From Bacteroidota bacterium (GTDB lineage: Bacteria; Bacteroidota; Bacteroidia; Flavobacteriales; Flavobacteriaceae): DNA of 64,000 bases. The position numbers and the translations under genes are program-made. Location: contig JAQCIQ010000005.1 of the NCBI GenBank assembly GCA_027592025.1, positions 59,096 to 123,095 on the forward strand, read 5' to 3'. The first letter of the stretch is position 1. Each line of letters starts with the position of its first letter. The notes under the pieces were generated by a model. That model was not told the origin of the DNA and ran no database searches. It saw only the letters and a program-made list of their open reading frames with translations. Below are positions 27,803 through 36,637 of the stretch, piece by piece.

Positions 27803-27824
27803 CAACAATTCGTAAAACCACTAA

Positions 27825-28589
27825 ATGGCTTTAGACTTGAAAAAAGGTAAACATTGCGACTTTCTCGAAGTTGGCGAAGGACAACCAATCGTAGTGCTAC
27901 ATGGACTCATGGGGGGCTTGAGTAATTTTCAGGGTGTAACAGATTATTTTGGCTCAAAGGGTTATCGTGTCATTATTCCTGAACTCCCCCTTTATTCAAC
28001 AGTACTTCTCAAAACAAATGTCAAATATTTTGCACGTTTTCTGAATAGATTCATGACAAACCTTGGGCTCAAAGACGTGATTTTGCTTGGAAATTCTTTG
28101 GGAGGTCACATAGCTTTGCTTCATACCCACCTCTATCCTGAAAACGTAAAAGCGCTTGTTATCACAGGGAGTTCTGGGCTTTATGAAAATTCTATGGGTG
28201 GCGGCTATACTAAGAGGAGCGATTACAACGTCATCAAGCAAAAAGCAGAGGAAGTATTTTACGACCCAGCAATAGCAACCAAAGAAATTGTCGATGAGGT
28301 TTATGAAACCGTTAATGACAGAGGTAAGCTCATCAAGACGCTGGCTTTGGCTAAGAGCGCCATCCGACACAATATGGCTAAAGATTTGCCAAAAATCAAA
28401 ACTCCAAGTTGTATCATTTGGGGGGGAAATGACAATGTTACTCCCCCTAACGTCGCTGAAGAATTTAATGCTTTGCTCCCAGATTCCGATCTTTTTTGGA
28501 TCGATAAATGTGGTCATGCCGCTATGATGGAACATCCTGAAGAATTCAACAACATTCTTCACGACTGGTTCAAGTCAAGAAATTTTTAA
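27825..28589 (+). CDS. alpha/beta hydrolase
   Basis: 254 residues with the complete catalytic triad layout of the fold: oxyanion-hole motif VLHGLMGG near residue 27, nucleophile elbow LLGNSLGGH near residue 90, acid in IWGGNDNVTPP near residue 205, and catalytic histidine in KCGHAAMMEHPEEF near residue 233. No signal peptide. The substrate cannot be read from sequence. engB follows after 10 bases on the same strand, so both are likely co-transcribed; a functional link is not implied. Confidence 0.9.
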   Translation: MALDLKKGKHCDFLEVGEGQPIVVLHGLMGGLSNFQGVTDYFGSKGYRVIIPELPLYSTVLLKTNVKYFARFLNRFMTNLGLKDVILLGNSLGGHIALLHTHLYPENVKALVITGSSGLYENSMGGGYTKRSDYNVIKQKAEEVFYDPAIATKEIVDEVYETVNDRGKLIKTLALAKSAIRHNMAKDLPKIKTPSCIIWGGNDNVTPPNVAEEFNALLPDSDLFWIDKCGHAAMMEHPEEFNNILHDWFKSRNF

Positions 28590-28599
28590 CAAGAACCCT

Positions 28600-29199
28600 A
28601 TGCGCATCACATCCGCTGAATTTGTGATTAGCAATCAAGAGGTTTCAAAGTGTCCCCAACACAAGATGCCTGAGTATGCTTTTATTGGGCGAAGCAACGT
28701 TGGCAAGTCTTCACTAATCAATATGCTTGTGGAACGCAAGCAGTTGGCGAAAACTTCAGGCAAACCAGGAAAAACCCGATTGATTAATCATTTTTTGATT
28801 AACTCGAATTGGTATCTTGTCGACTTACCAGGTTATGGGTACGCCAAGGTTTCGAAGTCTTCAAAAAAGATTTTTCAAAAATTCATTACCAATTATTTTG
28901 AGAAAAGAAAACAATTGGTGTCTGCCTTTGTGCTCATCGACATCAGACACAAACCTCAACCCATAGATTTGGAATTTCTGACTTGGCTGGGAGAAAATCA
29001 CATCCCTTTTGGGCTAGTGTTTACCAAAGCTGATAAATTGAAAGTAGGGGAAATTCGTAGCGCTGTTGAGGCCTATCAAGATGAGTTGCTACAAACTTGG
29101 GAAGCATGCCCACCTCACTTTGTCACCTCCGCATCCGATGGAAGGGGAAGGGACGACTTATTGGCCTATATCGATCAAATTAATCAGACCCTATTTTAA
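28600..29199 (+). CDS. engB: ribosome biogenesis GTP-binding protein EngB (YihA/YsxC)
   Basis: Small essential GTPase for assembly of the 50S subunit. 199 residues. G1 GRSNVGKSS, G2 region around KTRLINHF, G3 DLPGYGYAK and G4 FTKADK are visible, followed by the G5-like TSASDGRG. It starts MRITSAEFVISNQEVSKCP as usual. The 3' end overlaps the convergent phosphatase gene by four bases. Confidence 0.95.
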   Translation: MRITSAEFVISNQEVSKCPQHKMPEYAFIGRSNVGKSSLINMLVERKQLAKTSGKPGKTRLINHFLINSNWYLVDLPGYGYAKVSKSSKKIFQKFITNYFEKRKQLVSAFVLIDIRHKPQPIDLEFLTWLGENHIPFGLVFTKADKLKVGEIRSAVEAYQDELLQTWEACPPHFVTSASDGRGRDDLLAYIDQINQTLF

Positions 29200-30869
29200 T
29201 TCTTAATAGCCTGAACAAGTGGCCTCCCAATTGATCCATTCGGTTCAGCTATCCCCAGAAGAGCTGAAATGGTAGGAGCGATATCTTCAATGTAGGTAGT
29301 CTCGAAAGTGCTGCCGTGGTTTATACCTGCGCCAAAAAACAGCAAAGGCACATGAGTGTCATAATTAAACCCAGAGCCGTGAGTGGTTCCTGTACTGCTG
29401 TACTTTTCTATATATCCGGGATTTACTGAAATTATAACATCTCCCGATCTGGATTCGCTAAATCCCTTTTGCAGCCTGTGCGCTAACCCTTTTTCGTAAA
29501 AGTTGCTCAACATATCATGGGCAGTGTAAGTCTCAAATATTTGAGGCAAACTTTGAGCAAAATCGGCTAAACTCGCTTGAACTTCAACTAAAACTAAGTT
29601 CCTGTCCGAGATCAATTTTCTATTGAGGAATACCTGAAAATTACTGATGTTTTCAATCCAGTCACCATCGCCATATTTCGACGCTAAAAAATCAGCCAGA
29701 GCGTTTTTTACGACATCCATATCAATATAACCAGAAGGTATATTGACAGATTTAAGATAATTTGGGACTTGTACTGCACCGTGATCAGCCGTCAAAAACA
29801 CGGTATAGGCTCCCTTGCCCACCTTATCGTCAAGATAGTTAAACAATCGCTCCAAATCTCGATCTAAACGGATGTAAGTGTCTTCTGTTTCAACCGCATT
29901 AACTCCAAAGTTATGACCTATATAATCTGTACTGGAATAGCTCACAGTCAATACATCTGTATCCTCATCGAATCCAAGAGATTCTCCTGCTATTGCTGCT
30001 ATTGCGAAATCGGTTGTTAAACTATTTCCGAATGGCGTAGTTTTTAAAATATCGTAGCCTTTATTTTCAGAAGACAAAGCTTTCAAGTCATAAGGGAAAG
30101 TAGGTGTAGATTTCCCCTTAAACCCACCTTCAAAGTCATTCATGTCTGGACCGCTTTGAGTGTAGGTAGCAATATCTTGGGCAGTATCCCAGACTTTCAA
30201 ATAACTCTCGGGCCGTTTTTCGTCGTTAAAACTGACCACCCAAGAAGGCAACTGGTCCATATAAAAATCACTTGTTGCCCAAACCCCTTCCTTTCCACCA
30301 ACAAACCAATAGGCTGCGTTAGCAGTATGTCCAGCAGGCAAAATAGCGCCACGATCTTTAATTGCAATACCAATGGTTTTGCCCCTAAATTGGGTATGAA
30401 GTCTGTTTTGATCGGCAAAACTAGTGACTGTCATTTTTCTGGGTGATTTCTGACCGTCCTTACTTGGAGTTCCAACGGATTGGTAATTGTCATCGTCCAC
30501 ACAATACATCATTTTACCAGAAGTCCTGTCATACCAATCATTTGAGATAATTCCGTGATACTTGGGCGTTGTCCCTGTATAGACAGAAGCGTGTCCAGGC
30601 GCGGTATAAGTGGGGACGTAGTCAAAATTGTTGTTTTTAAAATTAAACCCTTCTCTGATCATTCTTTTGAAACCACCCTCGCCGAAACGAGATTCATACC
30701 GCGTCAAATAATCATACCTCATTTGATCGACAACGATTCCGACAACCAATTTAGCTTTCTTGGGAGGCGCCAAAGAGGTAGAAACAGCATTTAGTTTTAA
30801 GTCTGCAGTCTCAGCAGCTGCAAAAAAATGAACACTCAAAAACAAGGATAAAGTCAGGGAAAGTTTCAT
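29196..30869 (-). CDS. PafA-type alkaline phosphatase (secreted)
   Basis: 557 residues from the ATG at 30867-30869, which gives a clean signal peptide (MKLSLTLSLFLSVHFFAAAE); a frame to 30920 adds 17 hydrophobic residues and is less likely. Alkaline phosphatase superfamily enzyme with two-metal site: VVDQMRYD, catalytic Thr89 in PTYTAPGHAS, Asn110 in ISNDWYD, Lys171 and Arg173 in AIKDRGAILPAG, FLTADHGAV and the late GTTHGSGF. The Thr, Asn, Lys, Arg set at the same spacing as in the Elizabethkingia PafA enzyme indicates a phosphate monoesterase. It would release phosphate from organic esters in the periplasm. Confidence 0.9.
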   Translation of the reverse strand: MKLSLTLSLFLSVHFFAAAETADLKLNAVSTSLAPPKKAKLVVGIVVDQMRYDYLTRYESRFGEGGFKRMIREGFNFKNNNFDYVPTYTAPGHASVYTGTTPKYHGIISNDWYDRTSGKMMYCVDDDNYQSVGTPSKDGQKSPRKMTVTSFADQNRLHTQFRGKTIGIAIKDRGAILPAGHTANAAYWFVGGKEGVWATSDFYMDQLPSWVVSFNDEKRPESYLKVWDTAQDIATYTQSGPDMNDFEGGFKGKSTPTFPYDLKALSSENKGYDILKTTPFGNSLTTDFAIAAIAGESLGFDEDTDVLTVSYSSTDYIGHNFGVNAVETEDTYIRLDRDLERLFNYLDDKVGKGAYTVFLTADHGAVQVPNYLKSVNIPSGYIDMDVVKNALADFLASKYGDGDWIENISNFQVFLNRKLISDRNLVLVEVQASLADFAQSLPQIFETYTAHDMLSNFYEKGLAHRLQKGFSESRSGDVIISVNPGYIEKYSSTGTTHGSGFNYDTHVPLLFFGAGINHGSTFETTYIEDIAPTISALLGIAEPNGSIGRPLVQAIKN

Positions 30870-30968
30870 GGTCAAAATTTTGAGCAAGTTAATTAAAATT
30901 AGAATGAATAATGTCATCAATTCCGGTTAAAACTTGTTCTAAAAGAACGTGAAACGAGCTTTTTTCAT

Positions 30969-30976
30969 TAGGTTTG
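30969..30976 (+). promoter_or_regulatory. -7 element of the MlaE/MlaF-like operon
   Basis: TAGGTTTG fits TAnnTTTG and lies 31 bases before the GTG start of the permease gene. No consensus -33 element is visible. Confidence 0.5.
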
Positions 30977-31007
30977 TGTCTAGTTCAAAACAACTAATAT
31001 TCAGATA

Positions 31008-31748
31008 GTGTTCCGCACCCTGCATCACATCGGTTCGTATTTTTTAATGATAAAAAATATGTTTATCAAACCAACCAAATGGACGGTTATGCGTGGCCTA
31101 ATACTTCGAGATATCGACGATTTGGTTATTGGCTCGTTTGGCATTGTTGCATTTATTTCATTTTTTGTGGGAGGCGTGGTAACCATTCAAACTGCATTGA
31201 ACATTAACAATCCTTTGATCCCACAATATTTGGTTGGATTTGCTACACGTCAATCGGTCATTTTGGAATTTGCTCCAACGTTTATTTCCATCATCATGGC
31301 AGGTAAGGTCGGATCCTTTATTACCTCAAGTATTGGAACCATGAGAGTTACTGAACAAATCGACGCCTTGGAGGTCATGGGCATCAACTCGATCAATTAT
31401 TTAGTTTTTCCTAAAACAATCGCTTTATTGCTTTACCCTTTTTTGATTTCAATCGCCATGTTTTTGGGCGTATTAGGGGGAATGGCTGCCTGTTACTACG
31501 GCGGTTTTACTTCGGTAAGCGACTACATTTGGGGAGTTCAGCTCGACTTCATACCATTTCATTTGGTTTACGCCTTTGTTAAGACTTTTGTTTTCGCCTT
31601 TTTATTGGCTACCATTCCTTCCTATCACGGCTATTTCATGAAAGGCGGGGCGTTGGAAGTTGGAAAAGCGAGTACAACCGCTTTTGTCTGGACAAGTGTT
31701 GCAATCATTTTGTCGAATTACATTATTACTCAATTGATTCTAAGCTAA
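31008..31748 (+). CDS. MlaE-family ABC transporter permease
   Basis: 246 residues from a GTG start (an in-frame ATG 13 codons later is possible). Five to six hydrophobic segments and the MlaE/YrbE signatures: VGGVVTIQTALNI, FAPTFISIIMAGKVGSFITSSIGTMRVTEQIDALEVMGIN (the conserved cytoplasmic loop, spread over about residues 84-125) and VFAFLLATIPSYHGY. The complex moves phospholipids between inner and outer membrane. The ATPase gene follows with overlapping stop/start (TAATG); the MCE (MlaD) subunit is not in the window. Confidence 0.93.
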   Translation: MFRTLHHIGSYFLMIKNMFIKPTKWTVMRGLILRDIDDLVIGSFGIVAFISFFVGGVVTIQTALNINNPLIPQYLVGFATRQSVILEFAPTFISIIMAGKVGSFITSSIGTMRVTEQIDALEVMGINSINYLVFPKTIALLLYPFLISIAMFLGVLGGMAACYYGGFTSVSDYIWGVQLDFIPFHLVYAFVKTFVFAFLLATIPSYHGYFMKGGALEVGKASTTAFVWTSVAIILSNYIITQLILS

Positions 31749-32512
31749 TGATTGTTGTTGAAAATCTTTATAAGTCTTTTGAATCTGCGGAGGTACTTAA
31801 AGGCATATCCACAACCTTCGAAAAGGGTAAAACCAATTTGATCATCGGTCAAAGTGGATCTGGAAAAACGGTTTTTCTCAAATGCTTGCTTGGATTATTC
31901 CCTTACGAATCGGGGAGTATTTCCTACAACGGAAAAATTTACAATGACCTAAGCCAATCCGAACAACGGAAATTGAGATCAAAAATAGGCATGGTGTTTC
32001 AAGGAGGGGCTTTGTTTGACTCCATGACCATAGGAGAAAATGTCAAATTTCCACTGCGCATGTTTTCCAAAAAAAACAACAGCGAAATGGAAGACAGAGT
32101 TCATGCAGTTCTCAAGCGCGTGAAACTGGAAGATGCCTACAAAAAATTTCCTAGTGAAGCATCGGGAGGGATGCAAAAAAGGGTTGCCATTGCTCGAGCT
32201 ATTGTGAACAATCCGTCATTCCTGTTTTGCGACGAGCCTAATTCTGGTCTTGACCCGAAAACCGCCATTGTTATTGACAATTTGATTCAAGAAATCACAA
32301 GTGAGTTCAATATTACCACAGTAATCAACTCCCATGACATGAACTCAGTAATGGAAATTGGTCAAAAAATTGTCTTTCTCAAAGACGGTCATAAGGCCTG
32401 GGAGGGATCGAACGAAAACATTTTCAAAACCGATAATGAAGCCGTAACCAATTTTGTTTATTCTTCAGAATTGTTCAGAAAAGTGCGTAGAATGTATAAC
32501 GAAGGGCTTTAG
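31748..32512 (+). CDS. MlaF-like ABC transporter ATP-binding protein
   Basis: 254 residues. Walker A GQSGSGKT near residue 37, Q-loop VFQGGALFDSM, signature SGGMQKRVAIARA (the GGMQKR form is typical of the Mla/MCE-associated ATPases), Walker B FLFCDEPNSGLDP and the switch histidine in INSHDM. Energises the permease encoded immediately upstream. Its 3' end overlaps the convergent DUF389 gene by four bases. Confidence 0.93.
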   Translation: MIVVENLYKSFESAEVLKGISTTFEKGKTNLIIGQSGSGKTVFLKCLLGLFPYESGSISYNGKIYNDLSQSEQRKLRSKIGMVFQGGALFDSMTIGENVKFPLRMFSKKNNSEMEDRVHAVLKRVKLEDAYKKFPSEASGGMQKRVAIARAIVNNPSFLFCDEPNSGLDPKTAIVIDNLIQEITSEFNITTVINSHDMNSVMEIGQKIVFLKDGHKAWEGSNENIFKTDNEAVTNFVYSSELFRKVRRMYNEGL

Positions 32513-33957
32513 TTATTAGCACCAGTCACAGACACATTTTTCAATTTATACTTTGATTCAACAAAAGCTTTCAAAAGCAAGTTTAACTCGTCTTGGCTCT
32601 TTTCAGATTCCTTCCATTCCACTCGGAATATATAGCTGGTATCAATGGTCTTCAAGTCTGAACTCGAAAAAATTTGATTAATCGAAACATTTTTTGCTGC
32701 AGGAAACTCACTTCTTGTGGACTTGAGCATGTCCAAAACATCCATACTCTCGTCAACTTGCATTGTCTTAGCTTGCTCAATCTGTCCCTTTAGCTCTTCG
32801 ATTTGAGCCTTTAATTCCCCAATTTCCAGTTCTCTTCCTTTCAAAGCCTGTCGCGTATCTTCGTAGACCTTCGTAATGATTTCATAACTACTCGTGTCAC
32901 TTCCAAGTATTTTTAAATCAACTTCTTTAAGGTCCTTATAGGCCTCATTATAGCGCAATTCACTGATCAAATCAGCTTTAGTAGCAGCACCTATTTCATT
33001 GAAAAAATTGAGTTCGATAAAGTTTTCTTCGAAAGACACCTCTACGGACAGCAATTGAAGCTCCTTATTGACTCTAATTTCATTTTGTATAAAAGCTCCG
33101 GCTTGGGTTTCAAATACGTTTTTTTTATACACTTGAATAAAAGTATAAACAGCGGGAATCATCACAACTATAGCTAAAATTGAAGCCAAGCGAGCGACGA
33201 GTTTTCTCCGATTAGAGTTGGCATACCTCTGCATTGGAAACCTCAGCACTTTGAGCACCAAAAAGGTTGCCAAGCCAATAAAAATGGTATTTATTGTGAA
33301 CAAATACAGAGCGCCTGCGGCATATTCCCATCCTAAAGAACCTCCCTTAGCTAGGCCAAATCCGACAGTACAAAGCGGTGGCATCAAGGCCGTTGCGATT
33401 GCTACTCCAAAAATTGTAGAGGCGATGGTTCCTTTTTTCGTTTTGGCAATAATCAAAGCCAAACCTCCAAAGAATGCAATCAATACATCTCTAATATCAG
33501 GTTTAGTTCGGGCCAACAATTCAGAAGAGTCTTGACTTAAAGGAAAGAGTTCAAAAAACAAATAAGCGGTCAAAACACTTAAAACAACCATGACCGCAAA
33601 ATTTACCAAAGACTTTTTCAAGGTGTCGATGTCATTCATGGCTACTGACAGACCTATCCCTAAAATTGGACCCATCAGGGGAGAAATAAGCATAGCTCCA
33701 ATGACTACCGCAGGAGAGTTTGCATTCAAACCTATTGAAGCCACGAATACCGAACATATCAAAATCCAAGCGGTGGCTCCTCGAAAAGGAATATCGCTTG
33801 TAATGGCAGCTATAGTAGCGTCCTTATCTGTATCATTTCTAAAATCCAAAAGGTTTGAAATGAATGTTATCGAAGACTTCCAAAGCCCGATGGCTTCGCG
33901 TTTGACCGTTTCTCTCTGGACGTCATTTTGATTTTCAATAGGCTCGAGTGCTGCCAT
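32509..33957 (-). CDS. DUF389 family membrane protein
   Basis: 482 residues. The central part (about 55-270) has six or more hydrophobic segments with the DUF389 core: SIGLNANSPAVVIGAMLISPLMGPILGIGLS-type stretch (about 75-105), GTIASTIFGVAIATALMPPLCTVGFGL and LYLFTINTIFIGL. The C-terminal third is soluble, with a short coiled coil (LEIGELKAQIEELKGQIEQAK, about 373-392). The function of the family is not established. Convergent with the Mla-like operon; 21 bases downstream of the guanylyltransferase gene on the same strand. Confidence 0.88.
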   Translation of the reverse strand: MAALEPIENQNDVQRETVKREAIGLWKSSITFISNLLDFRNDTDKDATIAAITSDIPFRGATAWILICSVFVASIGLNANSPAVVIGAMLISPLMGPILGIGLSVAMNDIDTLKKSLVNFAVMVVLSVLTAYLFFELFPLSQDSSELLARTKPDIRDVLIAFFGGLALIIAKTKKGTIASTIFGVAIATALMPPLCTVGFGLAKGGSLGWEYAAGALYLFTINTIFIGLATFLVLKVLRFPMQRYANSNRRKLVARLASILAIVVMIPAVYTFIQVYKKNVFETQAGAFIQNEIRVNKELQLLSVEVSFEENFIELNFFNEIGAATKADLISELRYNEAYKDLKEVDLKILGSDTSSYEIITKVYEDTRQALKGRELEIGELKAQIEELKGQIEQAKTMQVDESMDVLDMLKSTRSEFPAAKNVSINQIFSSSDLKTIDTSYIFRVEWKESEKSQDELNLLLKAFVESKYKLKNVSVTGANN

Positions 33958-33978
33958 AGATTAATTTTTTTGAAAAAT

Positions 33979-35055
33979 CTAGTTAAATTTAGTTTGACAG
34001 GATTTCATGACCTGCTTGATGTCTTGCTCTTTTGATTTTGGATAGATCAATAATACGTCCTTACGGTCGACAATGATATAGTCCTTTAATCCATTGACAA
34101 CAACAATTTTGTTGTTGTCAGTTCTTACCAAGTTACCCTCGCTCGATTCCATGAGAACACGCGCATTGATAACCGCATTTTCTTGGCTGTCCTTATTCAT
34201 TCTGTCATAAAGACTACCCCATGTGCCCAAGTCGTTCCAATCAAACTTGGCTCTTGTAACATAAACACTTGGAGACTTTTCCATGATAGCAAAATCCACG
34301 GAAATATCCTCCGCTTTCGGATAATTGTCTGCTATAAAGGCTCGCTCGTGAACCGTGTTATAGACCTCTTCTCCTTTTCGGAAGAGATCGAACATTTCGG
34401 GCTGTTGGCTCTTATAGGCACTAAGCACACCGTTCACATGCCACAAGAATATCCCAGCGTTCCACAAAAAGTTATTTTGATCTAAAAATGATTTGGCTGT
34501 TTGATAATCAGGTTTTTCTCGGAATTGAACAACCTTATTTACTGTTTGAACACTCCCCTTTTCATATTCGATATAACCGTAGCCTGTATTCGGAAAAGTT
34601 GGTTGGATTCCAAGTGTTATCAAAGCACCTCGATGGTTATCGCAAAAAGAAAAGGCTTCTTTCACGTTGTCTTCAAAAGAGGCATTATCTTCAATCCAGT
34701 GATCACTGGAGGCTACAATGATTTTAGCGTCTGGATTCATTTTTTGAATCTTTAGTGAAGCATATAATATACACGGAGCAGTATTGCGCATCTCAGGTTC
34801 CAAAACAACTTGGTCGGCAGTAATTTCCGGAAGCTGTTCCAAAACCAAATCCAAATATCGTTCGTTGGTCAACACCAAAATTTGATCGTGAGGAATGAAC
34901 CCAGCCAACCGATCAAAGGTGTGTTGAATCAGTGTTCTTCCGGCACCTAATATGTCGTGAAACTGCTTTGGGAAATCGGAGGTGCTCAAAGGCCAAAATC
35001 GAGACCCAATGCCTCCAACCATAATCACTGCAAAATTATTGTTCTTGTTTGTCAT
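33979..35055 (-). CDS. manC: mannose-1-phosphate guanylyltransferase
   Basis: 358 residues, the short (single-domain) form. The nucleotidyltransferase signature VIMVGGIGSRFWPLSTSDFPKQF at the N-terminus is diagnostic for GDP-mannose pyrophosphorylases; LVLTNERY, VLEPEMRNTAPCILYA, FREKPD, NAGIFLWHV and FDWNDLGTWGSLYD complete the family pattern. It makes GDP-mannose for polysaccharide or fucose synthesis. No C-terminal phosphomannose isomerase domain is fused. Overlaps the SprT-like gene by four bases. Confidence 0.92.
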   Translation of the reverse strand: MTNKNNNFAVIMVGGIGSRFWPLSTSDFPKQFHDILGAGRTLIQHTFDRLAGFIPHDQILVLTNERYLDLVLEQLPEITADQVVLEPEMRNTAPCILYASLKIQKMNPDAKIIVASSDHWIEDNASFEDNVKEAFSFCDNHRGALITLGIQPTFPNTGYGYIEYEKGSVQTVNKVVQFREKPDYQTAKSFLDQNNFLWNAGIFLWHVNGVLSAYKSQQPEMFDLFRKGEEVYNTVHERAFIADNYPKAEDISVDFAIMEKSPSVYVTRAKFDWNDLGTWGSLYDRMNKDSQENAVINARVLMESSEGNLVRTDNNKIVVVNGLKDYIIVDRKDVLLIYPKSKEQDIKQVMKSCQTKFN

Positions 35056-35651
35056 ATTTGAATGAGTTCTACCTCCGCATTTGGGCTAAACAAATAGGTT
35101 CTACCCGATACTGTTTCCACACACTCAAATCGTTTAGTGCGCTGGTGTCCGCGCTTAAAGATACGGCCATTTGGTATTTTAAAAAGTGTCCCCATCGATA
35201 ATTCAAAGATATAGTTTTTATCATTTGGCGGATCAAATTGTTTGAGGGCTAGAGCTAAAACCGAATCGGTATCTGAACTCGCTTTTGGGTTATAAAAATG
35301 CCTTTTCAAAATAGGAATCAAAGCATTATCAAAAAACGGCTCTCTTAAAAAAGGTTGAGCGAGATTGATAAAGCTGTGTTTCCATTCTTTGCCATGAGGC
35401 AAAATTCTTCTGCCAAAATTCAAATAAGCCACATGATGAGCAATCTCATGAATCAGAGTAAGCAGAAAAGCGTATTGATTGAGGCTCGCATTGATGGTAA
35501 TTTGACTTAATCCATTAGGCAACTTTCTATAGTCCCCATGCCTCGTTTTTCGGGGGCTTTTGATCTTAAGAACTAGGCTGTATTGCTCTAAAATAGGTTG
35601 AATGACAGCAACGGTCTCTACAGGCAAATAATGTTCCAACTCTTGCTTCAT
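35052..35651 (-). CDS. SprT-like zinc metalloprotease-domain protein
   Basis: 199 residues. The metallopeptidase motif HEIAHH (HExxH, about residue 68) and the downstream HGKEWK with the third zinc-ligand histidine mark the SprT-like domain. The C-terminal ~70 residues form a basic beta-rich region as in bacterial relatives. Family members in eukaryotes digest DNA-protein crosslinks; the role in bacteria is unclear. Translationally coupled to manC, its stop codon overlapping the manC start. Confidence 0.87.
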   Translation of the reverse strand: MKQELEHYLPVETVAVIQPILEQYSLVLKIKSPRKTRHGDYRKLPNGLSQITINASLNQYAFLLTLIHEIAHHVAYLNFGRRILPHGKEWKHSFINLAQPFLREPFFDNALIPILKRHFYNPKASSDTDSVLALALKQFDPPNDKNYIFELSMGTLFKIPNGRIFKRGHQRTKRFECVETVSGRTYLFSPNAEVELIQI

Positions 35652-35697
35652 GCAGGTAAAAATACTGAAATACAGGTTAAAAAGAACAGAGAGCTAC

Positions 35698-36618
35698 TCA
35701 TTTTGAGAGCCTTTCTAACGGAAGAGTAGAGCAACGCAACAACCCACCTTGTTTGGAAATCTCCGAAAAATGAATCGCTTCAACTGTAAATCCTTGTTGA
35801 ATCAGCCAATGGTTTAAAGCCGTAAAATGCTTTTCTGAAACAACCACTGATTCCGAAATTGAAAAAACGTTGGACAGCATTTTAGTCATGCCAACTGCGT
35901 CTATTTCAAATACCTGATCTGACCCAAAATAGTCAATCAACCACTGCGCATCTTGGGGGTGCAAAAAGCCTTCTGGATGAATGATGGCCTTGCCTCTGCC
36001 CAGAGGCTGAAAGCAACAATCCAAATGTAGCGCGTTGGATAAGGGGTCAGTATTGGATTTTTTAAGTTCAAATGCCCTGATTGTTTTGTTAGGAAACAAC
36101 TTCTTCAACTGTTCTACCGCTGCCCTATTTGTTCTTGCTGTGATGTAGTCCTTGTAGTCAGCTCCGTAATACGTTCCAATAAACACATCATCTCCATGCA
36201 CTATGACATCTCCGCCTTCAACATGACAATATTCGGGCAGCTCTATGACCTTGACTGGATTGATTTGATCTAAGATATATTGAATGGCTTCCAATTCATC
36301 GGCGCGGTCGGGCAATATATTTGATTTTACAAAAGTGTCACCAATAACAAATCCAATATCTCGAGTAAAAATTTGATTGTAATCTTGAATGACCTCTGGG
36401 CGGTAAACCTTAACCTTGTGTTTTTGGAGAACAGCAACAAATTCCTCGAGTTCGGCAATCATGTCCGATTCCAAAGGATAAGTTCCAGCCAAAACATGCC
36501 TCAAGCTCGTGGGGTCGTAACAACTGTCGGCATCAGGCTGACCACCATTACTTTGAGCAATACCTACGACTACCGATCGCAATGGTGCGAATTCGTTTGT
36601 TACGCTCAAGCTTATCAT
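35698..36618 (-). CDS. amidinotransferase/dimethylargininase-fold hydrolase
   Basis: 306 residues, pentein (guanidine-modifying enzyme) fold. The active-site residues are recognisable: Asp in FTRD (84-87), Glu/Asp in HVEGGD (134-137), His198 in ALHLDCCF and nucleophile Cys296 in GGLLRCSTLPLER. The set fits hydrolysis or transfer on arginine or methylated arginine, but whether this is a dimethylargininase, an arginine deiminase relative or an amidinotransferase cannot be decided from sequence. It begins 19 bases after gltA on the same strand and may be expressed with it. Confidence 0.85.
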   Translation of the reverse strand: MISLSVTNEFAPLRSVVVGIAQSNGGQPDADSCYDPTSLRHVLAGTYPLESDMIAELEEFVAVLQKHKVKVYRPEVIQDYNQIFTRDIGFVIGDTFVKSNILPDRADELEAIQYILDQINPVKVIELPEYCHVEGGDVIVHGDDVFIGTYYGADYKDYITARTNRAAVEQLKKLFPNKTIRAFELKKSNTDPLSNALHLDCCFQPLGRGKAIIHPEGFLHPQDAQWLIDYFGSDQVFEIDAVGMTKMLSNVFSISESVVVSEKHFTALNHWLIQQGFTVEAIHFSEISKQGGLLRCSTLPLERLSK

Positions 36619-36637
36619 GCCAATAATTTTAGGCTAT

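Noticed and set aside
27996..28562. 188-residue antisense frame across the alpha/beta hydrolase
   Set aside because: The + strand frame has a full catalytic triad and a promoter; the antisense product has no recognisable feature.
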